A stretch of 64,000 nucleotides of DNA from Comamonas testosteroni (GTDB taxonomy: Bacteria; Pseudomonadota; Gammaproteobacteria; Burkholderiales; Burkholderiaceae_C): NCBI RefSeq assembly GCF_003569915.1, contig NZ_KZ984440.1, forward strand, positions 124,001-188,000, in the 5' to 3' direction. Below, one piece after another: positions 30,791 to 40,846 of the stretch. The notes under the pieces are model-generated. The model was not told where the DNA came from. It worked only from the letters and a program-made list of their open reading frames with translations, and did no database searches. The position numbers and the translations under genes are program-made. How positions within the stretch are numbered: the stretch's first letter is position 1; each line of letters starts with the position of its first letter.

Positions 30791-32521
30791 ATGGCCAAGT
30801 CACTTGAAGCCCACGACAAACTGATCCGCGAGATTTTCGAGGGCAGCTACCAGTTCGAGATTCCGGACTACCAGCGTCCATACGCCTGGACAACCGAACA
30901 GGCGGGCGAGCTGTTCGACGACTTGATGTCCGCCATGCAGGATGCGCGCGTCTCGGGGGCCACCAGTCAATACTTTCTTGGCAGCATCGTTCTGATTAAA
31001 AACGACCGGGAGCCGAAGTCTTCAGTAGTCGATGGGCAACAGCGCCTGTCCACGTTGACGATGCTCTTCGCCGTGCTGCGCGAAGCCATGCCGCACGCGG
31101 CAGACGACATCACAGACTTTCTCTACAAGAAGGGCAAGGTCAGCCTTGGCGAGAAGAACGAGTACCGCCTGACTGCCCGCGAGGAAGATGCTGACTTCTT
31201 CCGCACCAACATACAAGAGCCGGGCGGGATTGCGCAGTTGGTCACCAGCACCGACAAGCTGGAAGACAGCCGCCTGCGTTACCGTGAAAACGCCTCGCTG
31301 CTGCTGGGCAAGGCCAAGGCGCTGCCGCCTGCGGACCTGATTGCGTTGTGGCAGTTCCTTGCCAACGACTGTTCGCTGGTCGTCATCTCCACGCCTGACC
31401 TCGAAGCCGCGTACCGAATCTTCTCCGTGCTCAATAACCGGGGGCTCGACCTCGCGCCTATCGACATCATCAAGGCGCAGGTGCTTGGCTTGATCCGAAC
31501 CACGGCTGGCGAAACCAAGAGCCAGACCTACGCCAAGGAGTGGAGCCGCATCGAAAGCGCATAGGGCCGTGACGCCTTTGGTGATCTATTTGGGCACATC
31601 CGCACCATCTACGCCAAGCAGAAGCAGCGATCCACGTTGGTCAAGGAGTTTCAGGAATACGTCACCGAGTACAAGGCTCCCATCGACCTCGTAGATAAGG
31701 TCATCAAGCCCTACGCTGAAGTGTGGGACTTCGTGCGCGACGCCGACTTCGAGGCTACCGAGCACGCCGAGACGATCAATGAGCATCTGTCCTGGCTGAA
31801 CCGCGTGGACTTCAAAGACTGGGTGCCTCCTGCGCTGGTCTATTTCAAGCGATTCAGGCAGCAGCCCAAACGGCTGGCCGAGTTCTTCCAGTCGCTGGAG
31901 CGTCTGACCTATTTCCTGCTGGTCACCAAGGTGGGCATCAACGAGCGCATTGAAACCTATGCCGCGCTCACCAAGGAAATCGAACCCGAGAGCTACAAGG
32001 GGGAGCTGGATGCGCTCGCCACGCTGACTTTGACGGACGCGCAAAAGCGCAAGTTCGTCGCGGCACTCGATGGAGACGTTTACGACGATCTGCCCAAGGC
32101 ACGAATGGCGCTGGTATTGCGCCTCGAATCGTTGGTGCGTGCTCCCGGTGTGCAATTGCAGAATGCCGTGTCGCTGGAACACGTTCTGCCGCAAACGCCA
32201 CCTGAAGGTTCGGATTGGGTGAAGTGGTTCCCCAACAAGGGTGAGCGTGAAGCCTGGACGCACCGTCTGGCCAACCTGGTTCCGCTCGACCGGAACAAGA
32301 ACTCCTCCGCCAGCAATTACGACTTTGCCAAGAAGAAGAACGTGTACTTCAAGGGCAAAGGCACCGCCTCGCCGTTTGTGCTGACCCAAGAGGTCAGATC
32401 AGAAAACGAATGGACGTCCACGTTGCTGACCGAGCGTCAGGAGCGTCTGGTGGGTGTCCTCAAAAGTCATTGGAATCTCGCGGTCGCCGAGGGCACGGCC
32501 CCTGGCGCGGCAGCGAGCTGA
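30791..32521 (+). pseudogene. DUF262-DUF1524 (GmrSD-like) nuclease gene, amber-interrupted
   Basis: The first part (30791-31564, 257 codons) holds a DUF262 domain with the signature V-D-G-Q-Q-R-L-S-T-L. An in-frame TAG at 31562-31564 stops it. The same frame continues without another stop as G-R-D-A-F-G-D-L-F to 32521, where a DUF1524 HNH domain appears (L-E-H-V-L-P-Q and later N-L-V-P-L-D-R-N-K-N). The intact product would be about 576 residues, like type IV GmrSD restriction enzymes acting on modified DNA. One substitution (for example TTG to TAG) explains the break. Re-initiation at 31637 could yield a C-terminal part. Confidence 0.8.
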
Positions 32522-32532
32522 GGAACGAATTC

Positions 32533-34917
32533 ATGCAGAAGAAGCAACAACAAGACCAAAGCCAGATCAAGTGGATCTCCGACTTCATCTGGAACATTGC
32601 CGACGACCGCCTGCGCGATGTCTATGTGCGCGGCAAGTACCGCGACGTGATCCTGCCCTTCACCGTGCTGCGGCGGCTCGACGCCGTGCTCGAAGCCACG
32701 AAGGATGCGGTGCTGGAGCGCAAGAAGTTCCTCGACACTCACAAGGTGGCCGAGCAGGACGGCGCGCTGCGCATGGCAGCGGGGCAGGCCTTCTACAACG
32801 TCTCGGAGTTCACGCTCGCCAAGCTAAAGGCCAGCGCGGCGGGCCAGCGCCTGCGTGATGACTTCATCGCCTACCTCGATGGGTTCTCGCCCAACGTGCA
32901 GGAAATCCTCACCAAGTTCAACTTCCGCAACCAGATTCAGAAACTGGTGGATTCCCATGTCCTCGGGTTCCTGATTGAAGACTTCCTCGACCCTGAGGTC
33001 AACCTTGCGCCACTACCCGTCAAGGATGTTGATGGCCGTATCAAGCTGCCCGCGCTGGACAACCACGGCATGGGCACAGTGTTCGAGGAGCTGATCCGTC
33101 GCTTCAACGAAGACAACAATGAAGAGGCGGGCGAGCACTTCACCCCGCGCGACGTGGTGCAGCTCATGGCCAAACTGCTGTTCCTGCCTGTTGCCGACCG
33201 CATCGAGTCCAGCACCTATTCGCTCTACGACGGCTCCTGCGGCACCGGCGGCATGCTCACCGTGGCCGAGGAAGCCTTGCACGAGCTGGCCGAGCAGCAT
33301 GGCAAGGAAGTCTCTATCCACCTTTTCGGGCAGGAAATCAGTGACGAGACCTACGCCATCTGCAAGGCCGACCTGCTTTTGAAGGGTGAAGGCGAAGAGG
33401 CCGAGAACATTGTGGGCGGCGCGGACAAATCCACTTTGTCTGCCGACCAGTTCCGCAGCCGTGAGTTCGACTTCATGATCTCCAACCCGCCCTACGGCAA
33501 GAGTTGGAAGACCGATTTGGAGCGCATGGGCGGCAAGAAGGAATTCAACGACCCGCGCTTCATCGTCAGCCACGGGGGCAACGCCGAGTTCAAGCTTCTG
33601 ACCCGCTCCAGCGATGGGCAGCTCATGTTCCAGGTGAACAAGCTGCAGAAGATGAAGCACAACACGGCGCTGGGTAGTCGCATTGCGCTGGTGCACAACG
33701 GCTCCGCGCTGTTCACCGGCGACGCGGGCCAGGGCGAGAGCAACATCCGCCGCTGGGTGCTGGAGAACGACTGGCTCGAAGCCATCATCGCCCTGCCGCT
33801 CAACATCTTCTACAACACCGGCATTGCCACCTACATCTGGGTGCTGGCCAACAAGAAGTCCGAAGCACGCCGTGGTAAGGTGCAGTTGATCGACGCCAGC
33901 GGCTGGTCCCAACCGATGCGCCGCAACCTCGGCAAGAAGAATTGCGAACTTTCGGACGGAGACATCCAGCAAATCGTCAACCTCTACCTTGGCGATGCAA
34001 AGGAAACAGCCCAATCCAAGTGGTTCGACACTCAGGACTTTGGCTACTGGAAGATCACCGTCGAGCGCCCGCTGCGCCTGAAAAGCCAGCTCTCGGACGA
34101 ACGCATCGAGGCCTTGCGCTTTGCCACCGGCGACGAGGCACTGCGCGCCGAAATCTACGCGGCCCACGGCGAGGCGCTCTATACAGAGTTCGCCAAGAGT
34201 AAGCCGGTCATCGAGGCGTGGCTGAAGGGCGAGGACGAAGCTGAAGACGACGACAGCGAAGAAGGCGACAGCGGTGATGACGGTGAGGCCCCCGCAGCCC
34301 GCAAGGCCGTGCCCGCTAAGCGCCGCAAGAAGCTGCTCGACATCTCGACTTGGCAGCGTGACAAGGGGCTGATGGAAGTGGCGCAAAGGGCTCAGAAGAC
34401 TCTGGGTAGTTCCGTGTTCGACGACCACAATGAGTTCCGCACCCGCTTCGATGCTGCACTCAAGGCGCAGGGAGACAAGCTCGGCGCGCCGGAGAAGAAG
34501 GCCATCTACAAGGCGGTGAGCTGGCGCGACGAAACCGCGCCGCCGGTCATCGCCAAGCGCAGCAAGCTCAAGGCCGGCGAGCATTTCGAGCCCGGCTTCG
34601 ATGGCGCGTACCTGCAGACAGTGGGCAAGGATCGCTTCATCGTCGAGTACGAGCCCGACAGCGAGCTGCGCGACACCGAGCAGGTGCCGTTGAAGGAGCC
34701 GGGCGGCATAGATGCCTTCTTCGCCCGCGAGGTGCTGCCACACGCACCGGACGCCTGGATTGCCACCGACAAGACTCAGATCGGTTACGAAATTTCTTTC
34801 GCCCGCTATTTTTACAAGCCCGCGCCGCTGCGAACGCTGGCCGAAATCCGCGCCGACATCCTCGCGCTGGAGCAGCAGAGCGAAGGTTTGCTGCATCGGA
34901 TCGTGGGGGGCGCGTGA
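32533..34917 (+). CDS. hsdM: Type I restriction-modification methyltransferase (HsdM)
   Basis: This 794-residue protein has an N-terminal helical HsdM_N domain (about 10-150), a SAM-binding D-G-S-C-G-T-G-G motif near 233 and the catalytic N-P-P-Y motif near 317 (adenine-N6). It is longer than classical HsdM (about 500), with an acidic linker (about 565-590) and a C-terminal extension. The start was set at ATG 32533 behind GAGGAAC; an upstream extension overlaps the DUF262 frame. Its stop overlaps hsdS as TGATG. Confidence 0.9.
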   Translation: MQKKQQQDQSQIKWISDFIWNIADDRLRDVYVRGKYRDVILPFTVLRRLDAVLEATKDAVLERKKFLDTHKVAEQDGALRMAAGQAFYNVSEFTLAKLKASAAGQRLRDDFIAYLDGFSPNVQEILTKFNFRNQIQKLVDSHVLGFLIEDFLDPEVNLAPLPVKDVDGRIKLPALDNHGMGTVFEELIRRFNEDNNEEAGEHFTPRDVVQLMAKLLFLPVADRIESSTYSLYDGSCGTGGMLTVAEEALHELAEQHGKEVSIHLFGQEISDETYAICKADLLLKGEGEEAENIVGGADKSTLSADQFRSREFDFMISNPPYGKSWKTDLERMGGKKEFNDPRFIVSHGGNAEFKLLTRSSDGQLMFQVNKLQKMKHNTALGSRIALVHNGSALFTGDAGQGESNIRRWVLENDWLEAIIALPLNIFYNTGIATYIWVLANKKSEARRGKVQLIDASGWSQPMRRNLGKKNCELSDGDIQQIVNLYLGDAKETAQSKWFDTQDFGYWKITVERPLRLKSQLSDERIEALRFATGDEALRAEIYAAHGEALYTEFAKSKPVIEAWLKGEDEAEDDDSEEGDSGDDGEAPAARKAVPAKRRKKLLDISTWQRDKGLMEVAQRAQKTLGSSVFDDHNEFRTRFDAALKAQGDKLGAPEKKAIYKAVSWRDETAPPVIAKRSKLKAGEHFEPGFDGAYLQTVGKDRFIVEYEPDSELRDTEQVPLKEPGGIDAFFAREVLPHAPDAWIATDKTQIGYEISFARYFYKPAPLRTLAEIRADILALEQQSEGLLHRIVGGA

Positions 34918-36341
34918 TGGCGGTTGAGACCACTTATCCGAACTACCAGCCACTTCGGTCGCGCTGGGTGCCGCGCGTGCCGGAGCACTGGTCGCCGCTG
35001 CGCGCCAAGAATTTCTTGCGGGAGATCGACGACCGGTCGAAGACCGGCGAGGAAACGCTTCTGTCAATGCGGATGCAGCGGGGCTTGGTGCCGCACAACG
35101 ATGTCTCGGTTAAGCGCATCGCCCCAGAGAATCTCATCGGCTACAAGAAGGCACAACCGGACGAGCTGGTGTTGAACCGGATGCAGGCGGGCAACGCCAT
35201 GTTCTTCCGCAACCGCCAGTCAGGTTTGGTCAGCCCGGACTACGCCGTATTCCGCTTGCTCCGAGACGACAACCCCGAATATCTCGGCCACCTGTTCCGT
35301 TCGTGGCCAATGCGCGGGTTGTTCCGCTCGGAATCGAAGGGGCTTGGGACAGGCACGTCGGGCTTCTTGCGCCTCTACTCCGATCGTTTCGCGTCGCTGG
35401 AAATTCCGTTACCCTCGCGCCCCGAGCAAGACCAGATCGTCGCCTACCTGCGCGCGCAGGACGCGCACATCGCCCGCTTCATCCAGGCCAAACGGGATCT
35501 GATCAAGCTGCTCACCGAACAAAAGCTGCGCATCATCGACCACGCCGTCACACGTGGCCTCAACGCGGCGGTCGCGCTGAAACCTTCCAGCATCGAATGG
35601 CTGGGCGAGGTGCCGGAGCATTGGGAAGTAGCCCTCATTAAGCACGTCGCGGATGTTCGCTTCAGCGGTGTGGACAAACATTCACACGATCACGAAACAC
35701 CGGTGCGCCTGTGTAATTACACCGACGTCTACAAGAATGACCGCATCACTGACGATATGGAATTGATGCACGCCACAGCGACGGCGGCGGAGATCGCCCG
35801 CCTGACGCTGAAAGCGGGCGATGTCATTCTTACGAAAGATTCCGAAACACCGGACGACATCGGTATACCCGCGTGGGTGCCGGAGGATTTGCCAGGCGTG
35901 GTTTGCGCGTATCACCTCGGCCTGCTGCGCCCCGTACCGGATCGCGTGTTGGGCGAGTTCCTGTTTCGCGCCGTCGGCTCGGCGCGCACGGCGCAGCAGT
36001 TCCACGTTCTCGCCACCGGCGTCACGCGCTTTGCACTCGGCAAGCACGATGTGAAGAACGCAGTCATCGCGTTACCTCCCGTCGAAGAGCAAAAGGCCAT
36101 CTGCCGCTGGATCACCGACGAATGCAAGCCAATGGACGACGCCATCACCCGCACAGAAGAGGAAATCAAGCTGATCCGTGAATACCGCGACCGTCTGATT
36201 GCCGATGTGGTCACAGGGCAAGTGGACGTGCGCAGCTGGCAACCGAGCCCGGATGATGTTGTGGCCGAAGAGGACTTGGCAGCACTGGCGGCCGATGAAG
36301 AAATCGAAACCGATGGGGAGGATGACGATGTCGACGAATAA
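34917..36341 (+). CDS. hsdS: Type I specificity subunit (HsdS)
   Basis: This 474-residue protein contains two target-recognition halves, each preceded by a V-P-E-H-W motif (about residues 20 and 235: R-V-P-E-H-W and E-V-P-E-H-W). Conserved helical spacers follow R-P-E-Q-D-Q-I and P-V-E-E-Q-K-A-I. It sets the bipartite DNA target for both HsdM and HsdR. An acidic tail (E-D-D-D-V-D-E) ends it. Confidence 0.9.
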   Translation: MAVETTYPNYQPLRSRWVPRVPEHWSPLRAKNFLREIDDRSKTGEETLLSMRMQRGLVPHNDVSVKRIAPENLIGYKKAQPDELVLNRMQAGNAMFFRNRQSGLVSPDYAVFRLLRDDNPEYLGHLFRSWPMRGLFRSESKGLGTGTSGFLRLYSDRFASLEIPLPSRPEQDQIVAYLRAQDAHIARFIQAKRDLIKLLTEQKLRIIDHAVTRGLNAAVALKPSSIEWLGEVPEHWEVALIKHVADVRFSGVDKHSHDHETPVRLCNYTDVYKNDRITDDMELMHATATAAEIARLTLKAGDVILTKDSETPDDIGIPAWVPEDLPGVVCAYHLGLLRPVPDRVLGEFLFRAVGSARTAQQFHVLATGVTRFALGKHDVKNAVIALPPVEEQKAICRWITDECKPMDDAITRTEEEIKLIREYRDRLIADVVTGQVDVRSWQPSPDDVVAEEDLAALAADEEIETDGEDDDVDE

Positions 36342-36394
36342 GCACACCTCAATCGAGCGGCAATGCTTCTCGCTGGCCAATGAGAGGCAATGAC

Positions 36395-37717
36395 ATGCAC
36401 AAGACGCTGAAAACAATCCAGGCGCGTTTGGTGGAGGTTGTCGCTCAAGTGAAGGCTTCCGTCCCCAACGATGAGCCCTTCGGGAACGCTCATACAAACT
36501 GGAGCTTTCCGGGACTAACCCGTGCGGAGTTGATCGAAGAGGCAGAGTCAATCGTTGACCTGATTGCAGGGCAAGGTGGCGATGATTTGGGCGAGCATGA
36601 AGCTCGTCTGCAAGACTACGGGCGTCGCCTTCAGCATCTGCAACAGCAAACCGTCGCACAGCTGTGGAGCAATGCGGGGCAGGCAGTGCCCGCGTATATG
36701 CTGACGCTCCAAGGGTTGCGCAAAGCACTTAGCCCGGTGTTGACCCGAGATGAACATGCAGAGGCGGCGTCCAAGCTGAAACGCCTGACGCAACAACTGC
36801 GCGGAATGGAGTCGCGCCTGAACGGCCTTGATCCTCGCGCGGCAGAACTCAGCACGATGGTTGAGCGAATCGAGCAGGCGTATCACGCGGCTGACCAGTT
36901 GCCAACAGATCTGGAGACTTTGGACGAGGCTCGGCAGAAGATCGCCGATCTCATCAAAGACGCTACGCGAGATCAAGGTGACGTGCTGCGGATCAGAGAG
37001 GGCGCAGGAGAACTCGACACGCAATTGAAGAAGATTGCAGACGACGCCAAGGCAGTTCTGGATCGCTGTGAGACCGCGTACTCAGCCGCTACCAGTGTTG
37101 GGCTGGCAGCAGCGTTCAGCGAACGCTCAAGCACCTTGTCTAAGTCCATGTGGTTTTGGGTTGCAGGATTGGTCGCGGCACTGGCGGCTGGGAGTTACTT
37201 CGGCTCTGCGCAACTGCACTCATTGACGGAGCTGTTCAAGACTCCCAACGTCGCGACATCCGTGGTGCTCCTTAACCTGCTGCTTTCGGTGCTGTCGGTC
37301 GGCGCTCCAGTTTGGTTTGCGTGGCTGTCTACAAAACAGATTGGGCAGAGGTTCCGGCTTGCAGAGGACTATGCCTTCAAGGCCTCGATTTCCAGAGCCT
37401 ACGAGGGTTTCCGTCGCGAAGCAGCAAGATTCGACAAGGACATGGAGGCAAAACTCCTGTCGTCTGCGCTGACTAGGCTTGATGAGTTGCCGCTTCGATT
37501 GGTGGAAGCCGACAGCCACGGCAGCCCTTGGCATGAACTCGCATCGTCGAATGCGGTGAAACAGGCCATGCGGGCGGTGCCAGGGTTTTCTGAACAGATC
37601 AAAGACTTGGCAAGCAAAGCTCTTGCGGCGGCCACAGCACCAAGAGTGCCCGCCCCTTCGATGTCCAGCGGAGAGGCCGCTCCTGCGGCCGGAAAAGCGA
37701 AGGGCGGTGATGCATGA
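36395..37717 (+). CDS. Membrane coiled-coil protein inside the type I R-M operon
   Basis: This 440-residue protein lies between hsdS and hsdR and overlaps hsdR as ATGA, so it is made with the enzyme subunits. The N-terminal 230 residues are long Ala/Leu/Glu/Arg helices. Two membrane segments follow (about 237-257, W-V-A-G-L-V-A-A-L-A-A-G, and about 275-298, V-V-L-L-N-L-L-L-S-V-L-S). A cytoplasmic helical tail ends Ala/Pro-rich. It is not a known Hsd subunit. It may anchor or regulate the restriction complex at the membrane, or be an added effector. Confidence 0.65.
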   Translation: MHKTLKTIQARLVEVVAQVKASVPNDEPFGNAHTNWSFPGLTRAELIEEAESIVDLIAGQGGDDLGEHEARLQDYGRRLQHLQQQTVAQLWSNAGQAVPAYMLTLQGLRKALSPVLTRDEHAEAASKLKRLTQQLRGMESRLNGLDPRAAELSTMVERIEQAYHAADQLPTDLETLDEARQKIADLIKDATRDQGDVLRIREGAGELDTQLKKIADDAKAVLDRCETAYSAATSVGLAAAFSERSSTLSKSMWFWVAGLVAALAAGSYFGSAQLHSLTELFKTPNVATSVVLLNLLLSVLSVGAPVWFAWLSTKQIGQRFRLAEDYAFKASISRAYEGFRREAARFDKDMEAKLLSSALTRLDELPLRLVEADSHGSPWHELASSNAVKQAMRAVPGFSEQIKDLASKALAAATAPRVPAPSMSSGEAAPAAGKAKGGDA

Positions 37718-40700
37718 AGCACTCTGACACTAGCGAGCGTTGGTTCGAGGCGCGCGTTGTGCGCGGCCTGACCGGTGTGCCGCAGCCCGAGTACAGCCAT
37801 GCGCTGGCGCCCACGGACTTCGCTGCCACCCACAACGGTTTCGTGCAAGGCAAACCCACCGACTACAACCGTGACGTGGCGCTGGATGTGGCGCAGTTGC
37901 TGGCCTTCTTGCAGGCCACTCAACCCAAGGCGGTGGAAACGCTGGAACTGGCGGCGGAAGGCATCAAGCGCACTCAGTTTCTTCACCGACTGCAAGGCGA
38001 GATCACCAAGCGTGGCGTGGTGGACGTGTTGCGCAAGGGCGTGAGCCACGGCCCGGTACACGTCGATCTCTACAAGCTGCTGCCTACGCCGGGCAATGCC
38101 GCCGCAGCGGACGCCTTCGGCAAAAATGTCTTCAGCGTCACCCGGCAGGTGCGCTACAGCAACGACTCCGGCAACGAGCTGGACTTGGCGATCTTCATCA
38201 ACGGCCTGCCTGTGCTCACCTTCGAGCTGAAGAACTCGCTGACCAAACAGACCTTGGCTGACGCAATCGTCCAGTACCAGACTACACGCAGCCCGCAGGA
38301 ACTGCTGTTCCAGTTGGGTCGTTGCGTGGCGCACATTGCGGTAGATGACGCGGAGGCCGCTTTCTGCACGGAGCTGAAGGGCAAGGCCTCTTGGTTTCTA
38401 CCGTTCAACCAGGGCTGGAACAGCGGCGCGGGCAATCCCCCCAACCCGGAAGGCCTGAAGACCGATTACCTGTGGAAGCAGGTGCTGACCCGCGAATCGC
38501 TGGCCAACATCATCGAGAGCTATGCGCAGGTGGTGGAAGAGGAAGAGGCAGACGCCAGCGGCAAGAAGAAGAAAAAGCGCAAGCAAATCTTCCCGCGCTT
38601 CCATCAGCTGCGCACGGTGCGTGCCTTGCTGTACCGCGCCCATGCCGATGGGGTGGGCAAGCGGTATTTGATCCAGCATTCGGCAGGCAGCGGCAAGAGC
38701 AACACCATCGCCTGGCTGGCGCACCAACTGGTGGAGTTGCGCCAGAAGGATGACCCGCTGACGGCGCAGTTCGATTCCGTCATCGTCATCACCGACCGAC
38801 GTGCGCTGGACACACAGATTGCCCGCACCATCAAAGGATATGACCATGTGGCGGCAATCTTCGGCCACTCCGACAACGCTCAGGAACTGCGAGGCTTCCT
38901 GCAGAAGGGCAAGAAAATCATCGTCACCACGGTGCAGAAATTCCCGTTCATCCTCGATGAGCTGGGCGACCTCTCAGGCAAGAGCTTCGCGCTGTTAATC
39001 GACGAGGCGCATTCCAGCCAAGGCGGCAAGACCACGGCGCGGATGCACGAAGCCCTTGGCGGCAAGGTGGCCGAGGAAGAGTTCGAGGAGGACAGCACGC
39101 AGGATGCGGTCAACGCGGAAATCGAGAAGCGCATCGCCTCCCGCAAACTGCTGGTCAACGCCAGCTACTTTGCGTTCACCGCCACACCCAAGAACAAGAC
39201 GCTGGAGTTGTTCGGCGAGAAGACGCTGGTCGGTGACAAGGTGCAGTTCCGTTCGCCCGAGGAACTGACCTACACCACGAAGCAGGCGATCCAAGAGAAG
39301 TTCATCCTTGACGTGGTGGAGAACTACACCCCTTACGACAGCTTCTACCAAGTGGCGAAGACGGTGGCAGACGACCCGGAATTCGACAAGGTGAAGGCGC
39401 TGAAGAAAATTCGCTACTACGTCGAATCACACGACAAGGCCATCCGCCGCAAGGCGGAGATCATGGTGGATCACTTCACCGCGCAGGTGGCAGGCAAACA
39501 GAAGATTGGTGGCAAGGCGCGGGCGATGATCGTTTGCAGCGGTATTGCGCGGGCCATTGACTACTACCGCGAAGTGGCCGACTACCTCACGCAGATCAAG
39601 AGCCCTTACAAGGCCATCGTGGCCTACTCGGGCGACTTCGAGATTGGCGGCCAGAAGAAGACCGAGGCCGATCTCAACGGGTTTCCGAGCAAGGACATTC
39701 CTGCCAATCTCAAGCAAGACCCGTATCGCTTCCTGATCGTCGCCAACAAGTTCGTGACCGGCTTCGATGAGCCCTTGTTGCACACGATGTACGTGGACAA
39801 GCCGCTGGCGGGTGTTCTGGCGGTGCAGACCTTGTCACGCCTGAACCGTGCGCATCCGCAAAAGCACGACACCTTCGTGCTCGACTTCGCGGACAACGCC
39901 GAGGCGGTGAAGGCAGCCTTCCAGGACTACTACCGCGCCACCATCCAGACCGGCGAAACCGACGCCAACAAGCTGCACGACATCAAGGCTGAACTCGACG
40001 GGCAGCAGGTGTACAGCTGGCAGCAGGTGGAAGACTTGGTGGCGCTGTATTTGAGTGGCGCAGACCGGGACAAGCTCGACCCCATCCTTGATGCTTGCGT
40101 GGCCGAATACACCGACAAGCTCGGCGAGGACGATCAGGTCAAGTTCAAGGGCAAGGCCAAGGCCTTCGTGCGCAGCTATGGCTTCCTAGCCGCCATCCTG
40201 AGTTACGGCCACCCCGCGTGGGAAAAGCTGTCGATCTTTCTGAACTTCCTCATCCCCAAGCTGCCCGCGCCCAAGGAAGAGGACTTGTCCAAAGGGGTGC
40301 TGGAGACCATTGACATGGACAGCTACCGGGTGGAGGCCAACGCGGCGCTGAAGATGGCGATGGACGACGCGGATGCCACGGTCGAGCCCGTACCCCCGGG
40401 CGGCGGTGGTGGCAAGGGCGAGGCTGACATCGACAAGCTCTCCGCGATCATCAAGACCTTCAATGACCTGTTCGGCAACATCGAGTGGAAGGACGAGGAC
40501 AAGATTCGCAAGGTCATTGCCGAGGAAATCCCGGCACGGGTGGCCCAGGACAAGGCCTATCAGAATGCGCAGGCGAACTCCGACAAGCAGAACGCGAAGC
40601 TGGAGCATGACAAGGCGCTGAATCGCGTGGTGTTGGAACTGCTGTCCGACCACACTGAGCTGTTCAAGCAGTTCAGCGACAACCCCAACTTCAAACGCTG

Positions 40701-40785
40701 GCTGACGGACACGGTGTTCGATGCGACCTATCACCGTGGGGCGATGCCGCCGAAGGCACCGCCGCAGACCGGGCTGTCGGCTTGA
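37714..40785 (+). CDS. hsdR: Type I restriction endonuclease (HsdR)
   Basis: This 1023-residue protein has the HsdR N-terminal nuclease with D157 and E171-x-K173 (F-E-L-K-N). It also has a Walker A H-S-A-G-S-G-K-S (about 323-330), a DEAH box L-L-I-D-E-A-H-S-S (about 427-435) and later helicase motifs including T-A-T-P. It translocates DNA and cleaves far from the HsdS target. It follows the membrane coiled-coil gene with a four-base overlap. Confidence 0.92.
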   Translation: MKHSDTSERWFEARVVRGLTGVPQPEYSHALAPTDFAATHNGFVQGKPTDYNRDVALDVAQLLAFLQATQPKAVETLELAAEGIKRTQFLHRLQGEITKRGVVDVLRKGVSHGPVHVDLYKLLPTPGNAAAADAFGKNVFSVTRQVRYSNDSGNELDLAIFINGLPVLTFELKNSLTKQTLADAIVQYQTTRSPQELLFQLGRCVAHIAVDDAEAAFCTELKGKASWFLPFNQGWNSGAGNPPNPEGLKTDYLWKQVLTRESLANIIESYAQVVEEEEADASGKKKKKRKQIFPRFHQLRTVRALLYRAHADGVGKRYLIQHSAGSGKSNTIAWLAHQLVELRQKDDPLTAQFDSVIVITDRRALDTQIARTIKGYDHVAAIFGHSDNAQELRGFLQKGKKIIVTTVQKFPFILDELGDLSGKSFALLIDEAHSSQGGKTTARMHEALGGKVAEEEFEEDSTQDAVNAEIEKRIASRKLLVNASYFAFTATPKNKTLELFGEKTLVGDKVQFRSPEELTYTTKQAIQEKFILDVVENYTPYDSFYQVAKTVADDPEFDKVKALKKIRYYVESHDKAIRRKAEIMVDHFTAQVAGKQKIGGKARAMIVCSGIARAIDYYREVADYLTQIKSPYKAIVAYSGDFEIGGQKKTEADLNGFPSKDIPANLKQDPYRFLIVANKFVTGFDEPLLHTMYVDKPLAGVLAVQTLSRLNRAHPQKHDTFVLDFADNAEAVKAAFQDYYRATIQTGETDANKLHDIKAELDGQQVYSWQQVEDLVALYLSGADRDKLDPILDACVAEYTDKLGEDDQVKFKGKAKAFVRSYGFLAAILSYGHPAWEKLSIFLNFLIPKLPAPKEEDLSKGVLETIDMDSYRVEANAALKMAMDDADATVEPVPPGGGGGKGEADIDKLSAIIKTFNDLFGNIEWKDEDKIRKVIAEEIPARVAQDKAYQNAQANSDKQNAKLEHDKALNRVVLELLSDHTELFKQFSDNPNFKRWLTDTVFDATYHRGAMPPKAPPQTGLSA

Positions 40786-40846
40786 TCGGACCAGTCTTAA
40801 GGAGCTTGCAGATTTACTGCGCCCAGCCACTGCGGAGGAGCTTAGT

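Noticed and set aside
31637-32521. Separate nuclease gene starting at 31637
   Set aside because: It is in frame with the DUF262 part and lacks its own ribosome site; one amber-interrupted gene is the simpler reading.
33013-35067. 684-codon minus-strand frame opposite hsdM
   Set aside because: It lies wholly antisense to a clear HsdM gene with catalytic motifs; the long frame is a by-product of high GC in the third codon position.
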